Source: Cryptobacteroides sp934698975
GTDB lineage: Bacteria > Bacteroidota > Bacteroidia > Bacteroidales > UBA932
Reading direction: 5' to 3'
Length of the DNA stretch: 64,000 bases
NCBI GenBank assembly: GCA_934698975.1
Contig: CAKUVR010000012.1
Location: forward strand, 8,821-72,820
The notes under the pieces: model-generated
Database searches by the model: none
What the model was told of the DNA's origin: nothing
Seen by the model: the letters and a program-made list of their open reading frames with translations, nothing else
Shown: piece by piece, positions 34,001 through 41,544 of the stretch
How the letters are laid out: every line of letters begins with the position of its first letter
Numbering within the stretch: the stretch's first letter is position 1
Translations under genes and position numbers: made by a program

Positions 34001-35835
34001 TTCGTCTGATTCAGAAGGATGAAATGCTTGTTAAGGTCATCGTCATTATAGAGAACGTAGCAATCCGCCTGTGAGTTGACATCACGCCCTGCCCTTCCCG
34101 CTTCCTGAATATAATTTTCCAGCGAGTCGGAAATCTCGTAGTGCACCACAAGGCCGACGTCACTTTTGTCCACTCCCATTCCGAACGCGGATGTCGCCAC
34201 GATGACCCTTACTTTATTGCACATGAAATCATCCTGTGCCTTGACCTTCGTGCTGACCTCCATCTGACCGTGGAATGCCTTGGCTCCCACCCCATCCTTG
34301 CACAACCTTTCCGCAATTCTCTCCGCGGCCTTGGTTCTGGTAACATAAACAATCGCCGGGCATTTGGTACCGTCAAGCAGATTCCTGAGAGTCTGGTACT
34401 TGTCCTCATCTGTAGCCCTGAACAAGACTGTGTAGCGCAGGTTGGTGCGCGCCACATCTGTCGTGAAACGCTTCAAGGTGATATTCAAGCGATCCCTGAA
34501 ATAGTCACATATATCGCTGATTACCTTAGGTTTAGCCGTAGCCGTGAAGCATGATACCGGAATCGGTGTGTCTATTTCCTTGCTATTCTGAAGATTCTTG
34601 ATGAACTCCCCTATGAACATATATTCAATCCGGAAGTCCTGCCCCCATGCTGAGAAGCAATGCGCCTCGTCAATCACGATTCTGACCACTGTTCTGGACA
34701 TAAGAACCTTTTCAATGGTCTTGGAGCGGAGCTGCTCAGGCGCAATGTATAGCAGAGAAGCCTCACCGGATTCTACCCGCTCCAAGGCGTTGCGGCGTTC
34801 TACCGGAGAGAGCAAACCGTTGATGTACACCGCTTCCGATATTCCCTTCTTTTCAAGATTCTCCACCTGATCCTTCATCAGGGACTGAAGCGGTGAGATC
34901 ACCACTGTCAGTCCTCTGACAGTCTCCCCCGCCATCAACGCCGGCAGTTGGAATGTCAGTGACTTTCCTCCTCCTGTCGGGAATATCGCAAGCAAGGATT
35001 CCCCTCTGATCGCAGCCTTGGCAGCGCTCTCCTGCAAAGGTTCTCCTCCAAAAGTCCTGAAATGATCGTAGCCGAACCATCTTTTCAATGAATATTCAGC
35101 ATTCAGTTTTTGCGAGCAATACTTACATCTGGAATCTCCACAGTTGACGGCGCGGAGGTTTCTGACAATGTTCTCGACACCAGGGTAGTTGTGCAGAATC
35201 CATGCTGGTGTTATGGAGTTTCTGTCGTCTGTGCTTATCAAAGCCACCGCATAAGCACATTCAATCTTGTGATTCGCGACTAAAGACTCGACATCGGCAT
35301 GCTCACAGATTTTGCCTCTCAACAGTTCACGGAGAAGGTCTGACGCGGATTTCCTGAAAAATAACGGTCTCCTTGAAGGGACATATTCAATGCTTTTAAA
35401 GAATCCGGAGAAATGGATATCCTCGTTCAGCAGATCATAGAACAGCTGTTGGAAATCCTTGCCCAATGCCTTGAACACCTTCACCTCATCCTCGTAGAGA
35501 GATTGAGCCTTCAGACTGTCACTCAACGGGTTGTTCAACTCCTCCGAAAGAATTTTGTCATCCTTTAGCAGCTTGTGGTAAGGCTTGAGGGGGAAAAGCA
35601 GCGGTGAAAGGTAAAGGGTATCGACGAGGATATATTCCTTTTTAAGGAATGGTCTCAGGTATTTGATGTCGTGTCCGACTATATTATGTCCGCAAAGAAT
35701 ATCACAATCCGAGATGAATTCAATAAAACTATTAAGTATGGAGGAATGAAACCGTTGTCCGTCTTTCACTCCCCCGATGTCCAGAATCTTGCCTCTGCCG
35801 TCTATCTCAAGGTCTATGAAGGCGATTTTCATCAT
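31051..35835 (-). CDS. Exonuclease-RecQ helicase-UvrD helicase fusion
   Basis: 1594 residues. The N-terminal domain (1-130) is DnaQ/DEDD-exonuclease-like (IAFIDLEIDG, CGHNIVGHD). A CGDSRCKYC cysteine group lies near 230. An SF2 RecQ helicase follows at about 260-640: FPTGGGKS near 281, VIDEAHCFSAWGQDFR near 388 and EAGRAGRD near 578. The middle has winged-helix-like sequence. An SF1 UvrD/PcrA-type helicase fills about 1040-1500: AGPGSGKTY near 1056, VIDEAQDLG near 1161, GDDDQNIYEFRGSD near 1190 and TIHKAKGCEYD near 1411. All catalytic motifs look intact. The protein likely processes DNA ends or replication forks; a defence role is possible but not shown. Confidence 0.92.
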   Translation of the reverse strand: MMKIAFIDLEIDGRGKILDIGGVKDGQRFHSSILNSFIEFISDCDILCGHNIVGHDIKYLRPFLKKEYILVDTLYLSPLLFPLKPYHKLLKDDKILSEELNNPLSDSLKAQSLYEDEVKVFKALGKDFQQLFYDLLNEDIHFSGFFKSIEYVPSRRPLFFRKSASDLLRELLRGKICEHADVESLVANHKIECAYAVALISTDDRNSITPAWILHNYPGVENIVRNLRAVNCGDSRCKYCSQKLNAEYSLKRWFGYDHFRTFGGEPLQESAAKAAIRGESLLAIFPTGGGKSLTFQLPALMAGETVRGLTVVISPLQSLMKDQVENLEKKGISEAVYINGLLSPVERRNALERVESGEASLLYIAPEQLRSKTIEKVLMSRTVVRIVIDEAHCFSAWGQDFRIEYMFIGEFIKNLQNSKEIDTPIPVSCFTATAKPKVISDICDYFRDRLNITLKRFTTDVARTNLRYTVLFRATDEDKYQTLRNLLDGTKCPAIVYVTRTKAAERIAERLCKDGVGAKAFHGQMEVSTKVKAQDDFMCNKVRVIVATSAFGMGVDKSDVGLVVHYEISDSLENYIQEAGRAGRDVNSQADCYVLYNDDDLNKHFILLNQTKLTLSEINQVWSAVKKLTAKHDTIHISALEIARKAGWEEIRDVETKVKSAIAALETAGYLRRGMNSPRIFATSIVPRNMDEASELIDRCPDFTEDDKLDARRIIKSLISERSRSRAGTAEAESRVDYLSDMLGIETRKVISIVERMRVAGILAKDDDMTAYLRLRQLKKFNYYVQLEKFLAQTIIGECNKFSLKEINEKAVESGISKSTVRDIRTIMFFWTIRHYVEKRSVTDDYIQITPKVSAADLERQLSARNSVASFVVYRFKDGNQEEDGEVKVGFSLAGLVGDYNDSNLFPEKADVGIAEEALLFLAKTGILNLEGGFMVLYNKLQIERLKDSKCRYKKDDYHDLDDFYKQRIQQIHIIGKYANMMVSDKKRAMEYVHDYFALDFKAFIKKYFDSKEAKRIDRNISDKKFDELFGSLTGTQSDIIKDSESRFIVVPAGPGSGKTYVLVRKLASLILLEDVKSEQLLMLTFSRAAAAEFKKRLRDLIGNAAEYVEIKTFHSYSFDILGRKGSVEGSEHIVSDAVGEIRSGRVERSRVTKSILVIDEAQDLGEHEFALIKELIRCNEDMRVIAVGDDDQNIYEFRGSDSGNMKSLITDYGASVYDMLENFRSSEAVISLANSYAKGMSDRLKSAPIVGKRDESGRVRLVWHTTTDYEQAIVNEIIYDKHFGTVCVLTATNDDALIISALLNKSGRKARLVQSRDGFQLSDLAEFRTFLEALRKFDVACVDNAKWSEAADSVRVLFQDSTCLDLLDNCLTAFNDEYPDRKYVSDFENFLLESQLEDFTRSKGSEVVVSTIHKAKGCEYDNVYISLKGIRDVTDRERRMVYVGMTRAKNNLSVHFDCGNIFTDVVSRAVMVSDNSVYGAPEEVLVQLGHRDVVLDMFKGNQALLKGLHSGTALGLDGDYLFVEAEGRHVKVLKFSALFREKIAKMASKGYVPVEAKVRFQTFWRYDEPSDGRVDPIRRETMIILPDLLFRKL

Positions 35836-35874
35836 AAACTCTTCTCGATTGCCTTAACTCGTTGATTACGGGAG

Positions 35875-35882
35875 CAAAAATA
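35875..35882 (-). promoter_or_regulatory. -7 box of the helicase fusion gene
   Basis: TATTTTTG on the minus strand, 40 bases before the ATG pair at 35832-35835. No -33 element at the right distance. The gap 35836-36101 has no gene. Confidence 0.45.
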
Positions 35883-36101
35883 ACATTATTTCACCAAAGT
35901 ACAGTTATGGCAAGCTATATTACAAATGAAAAACTATAATAAATTGTCATCATTGAGTGATTATCGTAAATTTGTTTGAATTTTGCTTTTGCTCAAATAA
36001 TAAAAACAGACACATAACAAGGATAAACCTAATCGCATTCTGCATCCGCTTCAGTTGCTTTCTGAGCCAAGAGAAGTTGGCACATAAAGGCAAGTTTGGC
36101 G

Positions 36102-36341
36102 CTACTCGCCATCATCGCCATGAATCTGGGTACCTTCCGGATCCGGTTCATAGTCCAAAATGTCGCCGGGCTTGCAATTCAGAACCTTGCAGATGGCGTT
36201 CAGGGTTGTGAAACGGATCGCCCTGGCCTTGCCGGTCTTCAGGATTGAAAGGTTGGTCAGGTTCACGCCAACTTTTTCGGACAACTCGCTGAGAGTCATA
36301 CGCCTTGTCGCAAGGACTATGTCAAGGTTGATGGTAATCAT
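36102..36341 (-). CDS. XRE-family HTH regulator (Cro/CI type)
   Basis: 79 residues, nearly all a helix-turn-helix of the YozG-like short type: MTLSELSEKVGVNLTNLS at about 15-32, then the ILKTGKARAIRFTTL recognition region and CKVLNCKPGDIL. It overlaps the stop of the DUF2975 gene by 4 bases (ATGA), so the two are translated together. The direct repeats at 36861-36897, over the operon promoter, are the probable binding site (autoregulation). Confidence 0.92.
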   Translation of the reverse strand: MITINLDIVLATRRMTLSELSEKVGVNLTNLSILKTGKARAIRFTTLNAICKVLNCKPGDILDYEPDPEGTQIHGDDGE

Positions 36342-36814
36342 ATCGCAAGATTGCTGTCTTCAATCGCAAGCGAAGCCTGTTTGTAAAGTAGCCCGAAAAC
36401 AATCACCACCAAAGGAACAAAGATGCAGTTCGAATCAAGAACCGAACATTCTACACCTCTCATAACATCAGGCACATTCGCTCCGAAGAATATGGACACG
36501 CCGATGAGTACCGACGCACTCATGATTAAAGGAATATTCTTTTTCGGAAACAAGTCTCCGGATTTCAGTCCTTTGAAAATGTTGCATTCAACAAGGAAAC
36601 CGAGCGAGAACACTGCTGTCCAGCCAAGGAGATATCCAGCCAGAACAGCGATTTGCCACCCTATCTGACCTTGATTCCAGACAATCCTGTCCGGAGCCTC
36701 ATTGAACCATAACATAGAGATGGTTCTGTAATACACGAACGTCAGGTAAATCGCCCCGATCGCAAGAACGGCCAGACTGATGGCCTTGATGCTTTTTTGA
36801 TTTCTGATTCTCAT
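36338..36814 (-). CDS. DUF2975 membrane protein
   Basis: 158 residues with four membrane segments (about 12-32, 50-72, 94-113 and 130-147). The layout, the LVECNIFKGLKSGDLFPKKN loop and the pairing with a short XRE regulator fit DUF2975. Such pairs are widespread; the membrane partner may signal to the regulator, but this is unproven. First gene of a two-gene operon. Confidence 0.85.
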   Translation of the reverse strand: MRIRNQKSIKAISLAVLAIGAIYLTFVYYRTISMLWFNEAPDRIVWNQGQIGWQIAVLAGYLLGWTAVFSLGFLVECNIFKGLKSGDLFPKKNIPLIMSASVLIGVSIFFGANVPDVMRGVECSVLDSNCIFVPLVVIVFGLLYKQASLAIEDSNLAI

Positions 36815-36837
36815 AAGTGATTAATTTATATCAACAG

Positions 36838-36897
36838 CAAAGATAGAATAAATTTTACGATTATCAATAAATATTTTTGCGTTTATCAATAAATATT
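36838..36897 (-). promoter_or_regulatory. Promoter with direct-repeat operator for the DUF2975-XRE operon
   Basis: -7 box TATCTTTG (36845-36838) and -33 TTG (36867-36865) with a 19-base spacer. The 15-base sequence TTATCAATAAATATT occurs twice, at 36861-36875 and 36883-36897, 22 bases apart (two helical turns). The first copy covers the -33 element, as a repressor site would. The rest of 36898-37160 shows no gene. Confidence 0.75.
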
Positions 36898-37160
36898 GAA
36901 TAATTCTGTAGAACGCGCTGATTCGGGTTGTCATGCTGCGGAAGGAACGTTTGTTTGTCACTGCATTCACATAACGCGGAACGAGTCATCAGCAAATAAT
37001 CAAGACATATTATGGCGACAGCCGCATGATTGTGTACAACGAGAATGCGTGGCGGCTATATAATTGTTCAGCGACCGCTTGCATACCATGTTAGTCTACT
37101 GATATATAGTCACCTAAAAATTATGAATCAAGGAACACACTAATGATCGAGAAGAATACC

Positions 37161-37168
37161 TATATTTG
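37161..37168 (+). promoter_or_regulatory. -7 box of the SciP-like gene
   Basis: TATATTTG, 25 bases before ATG 37194. It falls inside the longer reading from 37143 and so favours the shorter start. Confidence 0.55.
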
Positions 37169-37193
37169 CTATACTGATAAATTGTGTGAAACA

Positions 37194-37403
37194 ATGGCGA
37201 AGAAAGAAGAACTGACAACAGCCATGCACGCTGAACTGATGGATGGTGAAATGACCCGTGATGAACTGGCAATCTGGGCTGTCATAGGTGCTATGAAACG
37301 AGGATTGTCAAAAGAGGAGGCCTGCAAACGATATGGATTCACAGTAAATGAGTGGGAGGACAAGTATCTGAAACTTACATCTTCACGATTAGGCAACTCA
37401 TAA
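37194..37403 (+). CDS. SciP/DUF1153-like small helix-turn-helix protein
   Basis: 69 residues. The second half, WAVIGAMKRGLSKEEACKRY followed by GFTVNEWEDKY, closely follows the DUF1153 pattern (A-x-V-x-A-V-x-x-G-L-x-x-E-E-A-C-x-R-Y-x-L/F-x-x-x-E-F/W). DUF1153 is known best from SciP, the alphaproteobacterial regulator that partners CtrA. The N-terminal 25 residues differ. In Bacteroidota the role is unknown. A 53-residue frame follows 38 bases later. Confidence 0.6.
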   Translation: MAKKEELTTAMHAELMDGEMTRDELAIWAVIGAMKRGLSKEEACKRYGFTVNEWEDKYLKLTSSRLGNS

Positions 37404-37441
37404 AATAAGCGTCAGGGCAGTTATCCGTCAGACTCAATTTT

Positions 37442-37603
37442 ATGTCCCAAATCAATCCGGCAACACGACTTATAACACTTCAACCATTAGGCAACGATTT
37501 CAAACAAGAGGGCATCTACGATGCCATGAGTGTAGGAATGGATTTGAGAGTGAGAACCATAAACGGGATGTCGGGCAAGGCCGGAGCAAGACCCATGATC
37601 TGA
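37442..37603 (+). CDS. Short hypothetical protein after the SciP-like gene
   Basis: 53 residues from ATG 37442 to TGA 37603. The composition is ordinary for a real protein (LITLQPLGNDFKQEGIYDAM, later NGMSGKAGARPMI). No family recognised. The TGA is 9 bases before the rpl terminator of the opposite strand. Confidence 0.4.
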   Translation: MSQINPATRLITLQPLGNDFKQEGIYDAMSVGMDLRVRTINGMSGKAGARPMI

Positions 37604-37611
37604 GGCATAAC

Positions 37612-37642
37612 AAAAAAAATCGACTGCGGAATCCCGCAGCCG
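37612..37642 (-). terminator. Intrinsic terminator of the rpsF-rpsR-rplI operon
   Basis: On the minus strand a 9-bp stem (37642-37634 with 37629-37621, one G-U pair, loop of 4) is followed by AUUUUUUUU (37620-37612). It starts 50 bases after the rplI stop. Confidence 0.88.
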
Positions 37643-37691
37643 ATGAAAGTATTGTCGAACCCTCAAAATGGGGGTACAATTGCGAAGGAGA

Positions 37692-38135
37692 TTAGGCCTC
37701 AGCCTCAACAGTCACCTTAACGGTGGCCTTGACGGCCTTGTAGCACTTGACTGTGCCTTCGTACTCGCCAACGGTCTTGATCTCGCCAAGAGTGATGTTC
37801 TTCTTGTCTACCTCGATGCCGGCGGCCTTGAGAGCCTCCTCGATCTGAGCGGTGGTGACAGAGCCATAAATCTTGCCGGACTCGCTGACCTTAACGGCAA
37901 CCTTGACAGGCGTGGCAGCGATCTTGGCTGCGAGAGCCTCGGCGTCAGCGATGAGTTTGGCCTCTTTGTGAGCCCTCTGGCGCTTTGTCTCCTCAAGCTG
38001 CTTCAGAGCGGATGGAGTGGCGGCGGCAGCGAATCCCTGAGGGATAAGATAGTTGCGGCCGTAACCTGACTTTACCTCTACCACATCTCCGGCCTCGCCG
38101 AGATTGGCAACTTCTTTCTTCAAAATGATCTTCAT
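37692..38135 (-). CDS. rplI: 50S ribosomal protein L9
   Basis: 147 residues, the normal length. The N-terminal rRNA-binding domain carries the L9 signature (GEAGDVVEVKSGYGRNYLIP). The long linker helix and the C-terminal domain (VSESGKIYGSVTTAQIEEAL) are complete. Last gene of the rpsF-rpsR-rplI operon. Confidence 0.98.
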   Translation of the reverse strand: MKIILKKEVANLGEAGDVVEVKSGYGRNYLIPQGFAAAATPSALKQLEETKRQRAHKEAKLIADAEALAAKIAATPVKVAVKVSESGKIYGSVTTAQIEEALKAAGIEVDKKNITLGEIKTVGEYEGTVKCYKAVKATVKVTVEAEA

Positions 38136-38150
38136 AATCTCGCTCTCCTA

Positions 38151-38429
38151 TTATTTAAGAAGGTCAGTTACATAAGGAAGCAGAGCAAGGGAACGTGCCC
38201 TCTTGACTGCCTGAGCGACTTTCCTCTGGAACTTCAGGGAAGTGCCGGTGATACGGCGAGGAAGAATCTTACCCTGCTCGTTGAGGAACTTCTTAAGGAA
38301 CTCAGCGTCCTTGTAATCAACATACTTGATGCCTGCCTTCTTGAAACGGCAGTACTTCTTCTTTCTAACCTCTACTGTAGGAGGATTGAGATAGCGGATC
38401 CCAGCGTTCTGTGCGTCATTCTGTGCCAT
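38151..38429 (-). CDS. rpsR: 30S ribosomal protein S18
   Basis: 92 residues. Core motif KYCRFKKAGIKYVDYKD, then ILPRRITGTSLKFQRKVAQA, the S18 hallmark. It binds S6 in the platform of the small subunit. It lies between rpsF (17-base gap) and rplI (15-base gap). Confidence 0.98.
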   Translation of the reverse strand: MAQNDAQNAGIRYLNPPTVEVRKKKYCRFKKAGIKYVDYKDAEFLKKFLNEQGKILPRRITGTSLKFQRKVAQAVKRARSLALLPYVTDLLK

Positions 38430-38446
38430 AATTCATTCCTCCTTGA

Positions 38447-38857
38447 TTAAGCGTTTTCCTCTTTTTTCTCCTCAGCGGCAACAGGAGCCTCTACAGGAGC
38501 CTCCTCGGCCTTAGGGGCGGCAGGCTTGTTCCTGTTCTCCCTTCTCCTCTCAGCGTAAGCGACAGCATGCTTGTCAAGAGCCACGGTAATGAATCGGATG
38601 ATTCTCTCATCACGGAAATACTGGGTCTCAAGGGTAGCGATGAAGCTTGGCTCAGCCTTGAACTGGATAAGATAATAGAATCCTGAGGTCTTGTGCTGGA
38701 TAGGATAAGCCAGCTGACGGAGTCCCCAGTCCTCCTCGTACACAACCTCGCCACCATTGTCGGCGATCAGTTTTGTGTACTTGGCAACCGCTTCCTTCAT
38801 CTGTTGTTCAGACAAAACGGGAGTTGCGATGAAAACGGTCTCGTACTGTTTTAACAT
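38447..38857 (-). CDS. rpsF: 30S ribosomal protein S6
   Basis: 136 residues from ATG 38857; a longer reading from 38929 is rejected because it runs into the promoter. The S6 fold is plain (MLKQYETVFIATPVLSE, YEEDWGLRQLAYPIQHKTSG, FRDERIIRFITVALDKHAVA). The C-terminus has a 35-residue Ala/Glu/Pro tail, common in Bacteroidota. Confidence 0.97.
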   Translation of the reverse strand: MLKQYETVFIATPVLSEQQMKEAVAKYTKLIADNGGEVVYEEDWGLRQLAYPIQHKTSGFYYLIQFKAEPSFIATLETQYFRDERIIRFITVALDKHAVAYAERRRENRNKPAAPKAEEAPVEAPVAAEEKKEENA

Positions 38858-38887
38858 TTGACTTAATTGTTTAATAATAAATAAATT

Positions 38888-38934
38888 GCAGTCCTTTCGG
38901 GGACGTATGCCAACCCAAAAGGACTGCAAATATA
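38888..38934 (-). promoter_or_regulatory. rpsF promoter abutting an inverted repeat
   Basis: TATATTTG at 38934-38927 is the probable -7 box. A perfect 10-bp inverted repeat (GCAGTCCTTT 38888-38897, AAAGGACTGC 38918-38927) starts on the last base of the box. It is followed on this strand by an AT-rich tract (AATTTATTTATT). It may end the pepD transcript, or act on rpsF expression. Confidence 0.6.
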
Positions 38935-38976
38935 GTCAATTATCTCAACTTTCGCAAATTAGCGTTCGGTCCGAGA

Positions 38977-40434
38977 CTACTTTTCAGGAATATTCTCAAG
39001 CACAGCGACGAGGAACTTCCAGATCTCGGCGACGGAGGCGATGTTCACGCGCTCGTCCGGAGAGTGAGGATAGAGAATGTCGGGACCAATGGAAACCATC
39101 TCCCAGTTAGGGTACTTGGCACCCATGATGGCACACTCAAGTCCTCCATGTGTCGCCGTGATCTTGAGATCCTTTCCGAAGAGAGATTTATAGGTGTCCT
39201 CCAGAACCTTGATCATCGGGGTTCCTAGTTTCGGAGCCCAACCGCTGTAAGCACCTGACGTAGAATATTTCGCGCCAGCCAATTCAAACACATAGCGTAT
39301 AGAGTCAGCGAGATTCATCTTGGCCGCGTCGATGGAGCTGCGGGTCAGCGAGTGAACGGTAAGATGTCCCTTCTGAGTGCGCACGATAGCCATGTTGGTT
39401 GAGGTCTCTGTAAGGCCAGGAAGGGTGTCGCTCATTCTCTGGACTCCGTGAGGGCATGCGAGGATGGCCTTTACCGCCTTGCCGATGACCTTAGGGCTGA
39501 TGTAGCGGGCAGCCGGTGCGCTCTGCTTCTCGTAGATGAGAATCATGTCAGGGTCTGAGTACTGGTACTCGAACTTGGACTCCTCAAACTTTTTCTCCAC
39601 CAAAGCCTTCACCTTGCGTGAATCTGCAGACGGTACGATAATCTCGGCCTCAGCCTCGAACGGAATCGCGTTGCGGAGAGAACCGCCGTTGATGGATGCG
39701 ACCTTTACGTCATATTCAGTAATCACCGCTTCAAGAAGGCGGCAGAGGATCTTGTTGGCGTTGCCTCTGAAGAGGGAGATGTCCATTCCGGAATGTCCGC
39801 CCTTGAGGCCCTTCACGGTGATCTTGTAGCCGACAAATCCTTCCGGAGTCTTGTAGGTTCTGTAAGCGAAGTCTGCTGTTCCGTCAACTCCACCGGCGCA
39901 ACCGGTGCAAAGCTCGCCTTCTTCCTCGGAATCGAGATTGAGAAGGATGTCACCTTTCAGGACACCTGGTTTCAATGAGTTGGCTCCGGTCATTCCAGTC
40001 TCCTCATCGTAGGTGATGAGAGCCTCCAGCGGACCGTGCTTCAAAGTCTTGTCCTGAAGAACGGAAAGCGCGAGAGCCACACCGATGCCATTGTCGGCTC
40101 CGAGGGTGGTTCCCTTGGCGGTCACCCACTCCCCTTTTATCTCGGTCTCGATAGGATCGGTAAGGAAGTCGTGCTTTGTGTCGGCTGTCTTCTGCGGTAC
40201 CATGTCCATGTGGGCCTGCATGATCACGCCCTTGCGGTTCTCGAAACCAGGAGTGGCCGGAGCGGTGAATATGATGTTTCCTGTGTCATCCTTCTTCACG
40301 TCAACCCCGTGCTCTTTTCCCCAATTAAGGAGATATTCCTGAACCTTGCCTTCGTGTTTTGAAGGACGAGGGACTCTTGTCAGACCGTAGAAGTTCTCCC
40401 AAACGGCCTTTGGCTGCAAATCTTTAATTGTCAT
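38977..40434 (-). CDS. pepD: Cytosolic non-specific dipeptidase (Xaa-His dipeptidase, M20)
   Basis: 485 residues, the normal length for PepD. Metal and catalytic motifs: QAHMDMVPQK near 78-86, GTTLGADNGIG near 112-122, the YDEETGMTGA motif near 145 and the LNLDSEEEGEL motif near 170. It hydrolyses dipeptides, including carnosine-type ones, in the cytoplasm using zinc. Single gene between rpsF and the DUF4831 gene; no clear promoter box in 40435-40496. Confidence 0.95.
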   Translation of the reverse strand: MTIKDLQPKAVWENFYGLTRVPRPSKHEGKVQEYLLNWGKEHGVDVKKDDTGNIIFTAPATPGFENRKGVIMQAHMDMVPQKTADTKHDFLTDPIETEIKGEWVTAKGTTLGADNGIGVALALSVLQDKTLKHGPLEALITYDEETGMTGANSLKPGVLKGDILLNLDSEEEGELCTGCAGGVDGTADFAYRTYKTPEGFVGYKITVKGLKGGHSGMDISLFRGNANKILCRLLEAVITEYDVKVASINGGSLRNAIPFEAEAEIIVPSADSRKVKALVEKKFEESKFEYQYSDPDMILIYEKQSAPAARYISPKVIGKAVKAILACPHGVQRMSDTLPGLTETSTNMAIVRTQKGHLTVHSLTRSSIDAAKMNLADSIRYVFELAGAKYSTSGAYSGWAPKLGTPMIKVLEDTYKSLFGKDLKITATHGGLECAIMGAKYPNWEMVSIGPDILYPHSPDERVNIASVAEIWKFLVAVLENIPEK

Positions 40435-40496
40435 AGCGTTATTCTATTAATATGTGAATATGTATTCTCTAATGCCCGCTGAATATATTTGACGGA

Positions 40497-41534
40497 TTAC
40501 TTTGAAAGAGGAAAATAGCCCTCTGCGCCAAGCTGATAGATGGCCATTCTGTCCTGAAGGAGAGTGGTCACACCATCCGAAAGACGAACCGTGCAGATAG
40601 CCGGAATCCTGTAGATGGCCACATTTGACTTCGACGGCACAGCCTTACCCTCCGCCTCACCAACAGGTTGAGGGATAACCTCAAGAAGGTAAGGCTTTCC
40701 GGCCATATTGTCAGCCGAGACTATTCCATCCGTGTCCGAGATTCTGAAGGCAACGTATGTCTGCGATTTCCTGTTCTTTGCCGGAACAACATCGCATTTA
40801 AGTTTCTGTGTCTGGAAGTCACTGTAACCAATAAACATAGACATATATTCCTTCTCAAGCTCGGAGATTTCCTTAAGAGCCGCTCCCATCGCCTCGCCGC
40901 TGTAGGTGGCGTCGGTGTCCCCCGTCACGATCTGAACTCTCTTCTGACGGAGATTGAATATCATGTCCGCGGCTTCCTTGGCTCGCTGTTCAAGGGATTT
41001 CTGAACGACCATGTTCTGCTGCACCGCAATACGGTTGTAGGAAGCGTCCTCCTTTACACCACGATAAAGAGTGGCGGCCTCTGAAGTGAGGTTCGAGCTT
41101 ACGCCCTTCCCGTTGAAGTCGGCTCCGGCCTGTGTGGTGAATCTCCACTCCGCACTCTCGCCGAAGCTTCCGTCATTCACAGCTATGAGCCCCTGTGATG
41201 TGAGCGAAAGAAAAGACTGGGTGGCCTTGCCAGGATTGACATAGTAACGGAAATTCTGGTCAGCCTCGATGTACGGAGTCATGCGGACCGTACTGAGGGT
41301 GCATGTGGTCTGGTCGGCCTGACGGGCGTCCACGCCAAGATATTTCTGGGCGTACTTGGCGTAAGGACCCGCATAGAAATATTCACGGACGGCCTCCACC
41401 TCGATAGTGATGGTGGTCTGAGGAAGCGCGTAGGAGACTGTTCCCACCGGATCCTGCGCTGAGAGTCTTCCGGCAGGCAGCATGGCGGCGGCCAGACAGA
41501 GAAGTGATACGGTACGATAATTTCTCATATTCAT
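40497..41534 (-). CDS. Secreted DUF4831 protein
   Basis: 345 residues. Signal peptide about 1-26. The rest matches the DUF4831 pattern of Bacteroidota (VSYALPQTTITIEVEAVREY near the start of the mature protein, then AKYAQKYLGV). No catalytic residues are known for the family. It follows the acyltransferase gene by 10 bases and is probably in its operon. Confidence 0.8.
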   Translation of the reverse strand: MNMRNYRTVSLLCLAAAMLPAGRLSAQDPVGTVSYALPQTTITIEVEAVREYFYAGPYAKYAQKYLGVDARQADQTTCTLSTVRMTPYIEADQNFRYYVNPGKATQSFLSLTSQGLIAVNDGSFGESAEWRFTTQAGADFNGKGVSSNLTSEAATLYRGVKEDASYNRIAVQQNMVVQKSLEQRAKEAADMIFNLRQKRVQIVTGDTDATYSGEAMGAALKEISELEKEYMSMFIGYSDFQTQKLKCDVVPAKNRKSQTYVAFRISDTDGIVSADNMAGKPYLLEVIPQPVGEAEGKAVPSKSNVAIYRIPAICTVRLSDGVTTLLQDRMAIYQLGAEGYFPLSK

Positions 41535-41544
41535 AAAATTTTTA

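Noticed and set aside
38858..38929. Longer start for S6
   Set aside because: It would place the first 24 codons across the inverted repeat and promoter; the S6 fold starts at Met 38857.
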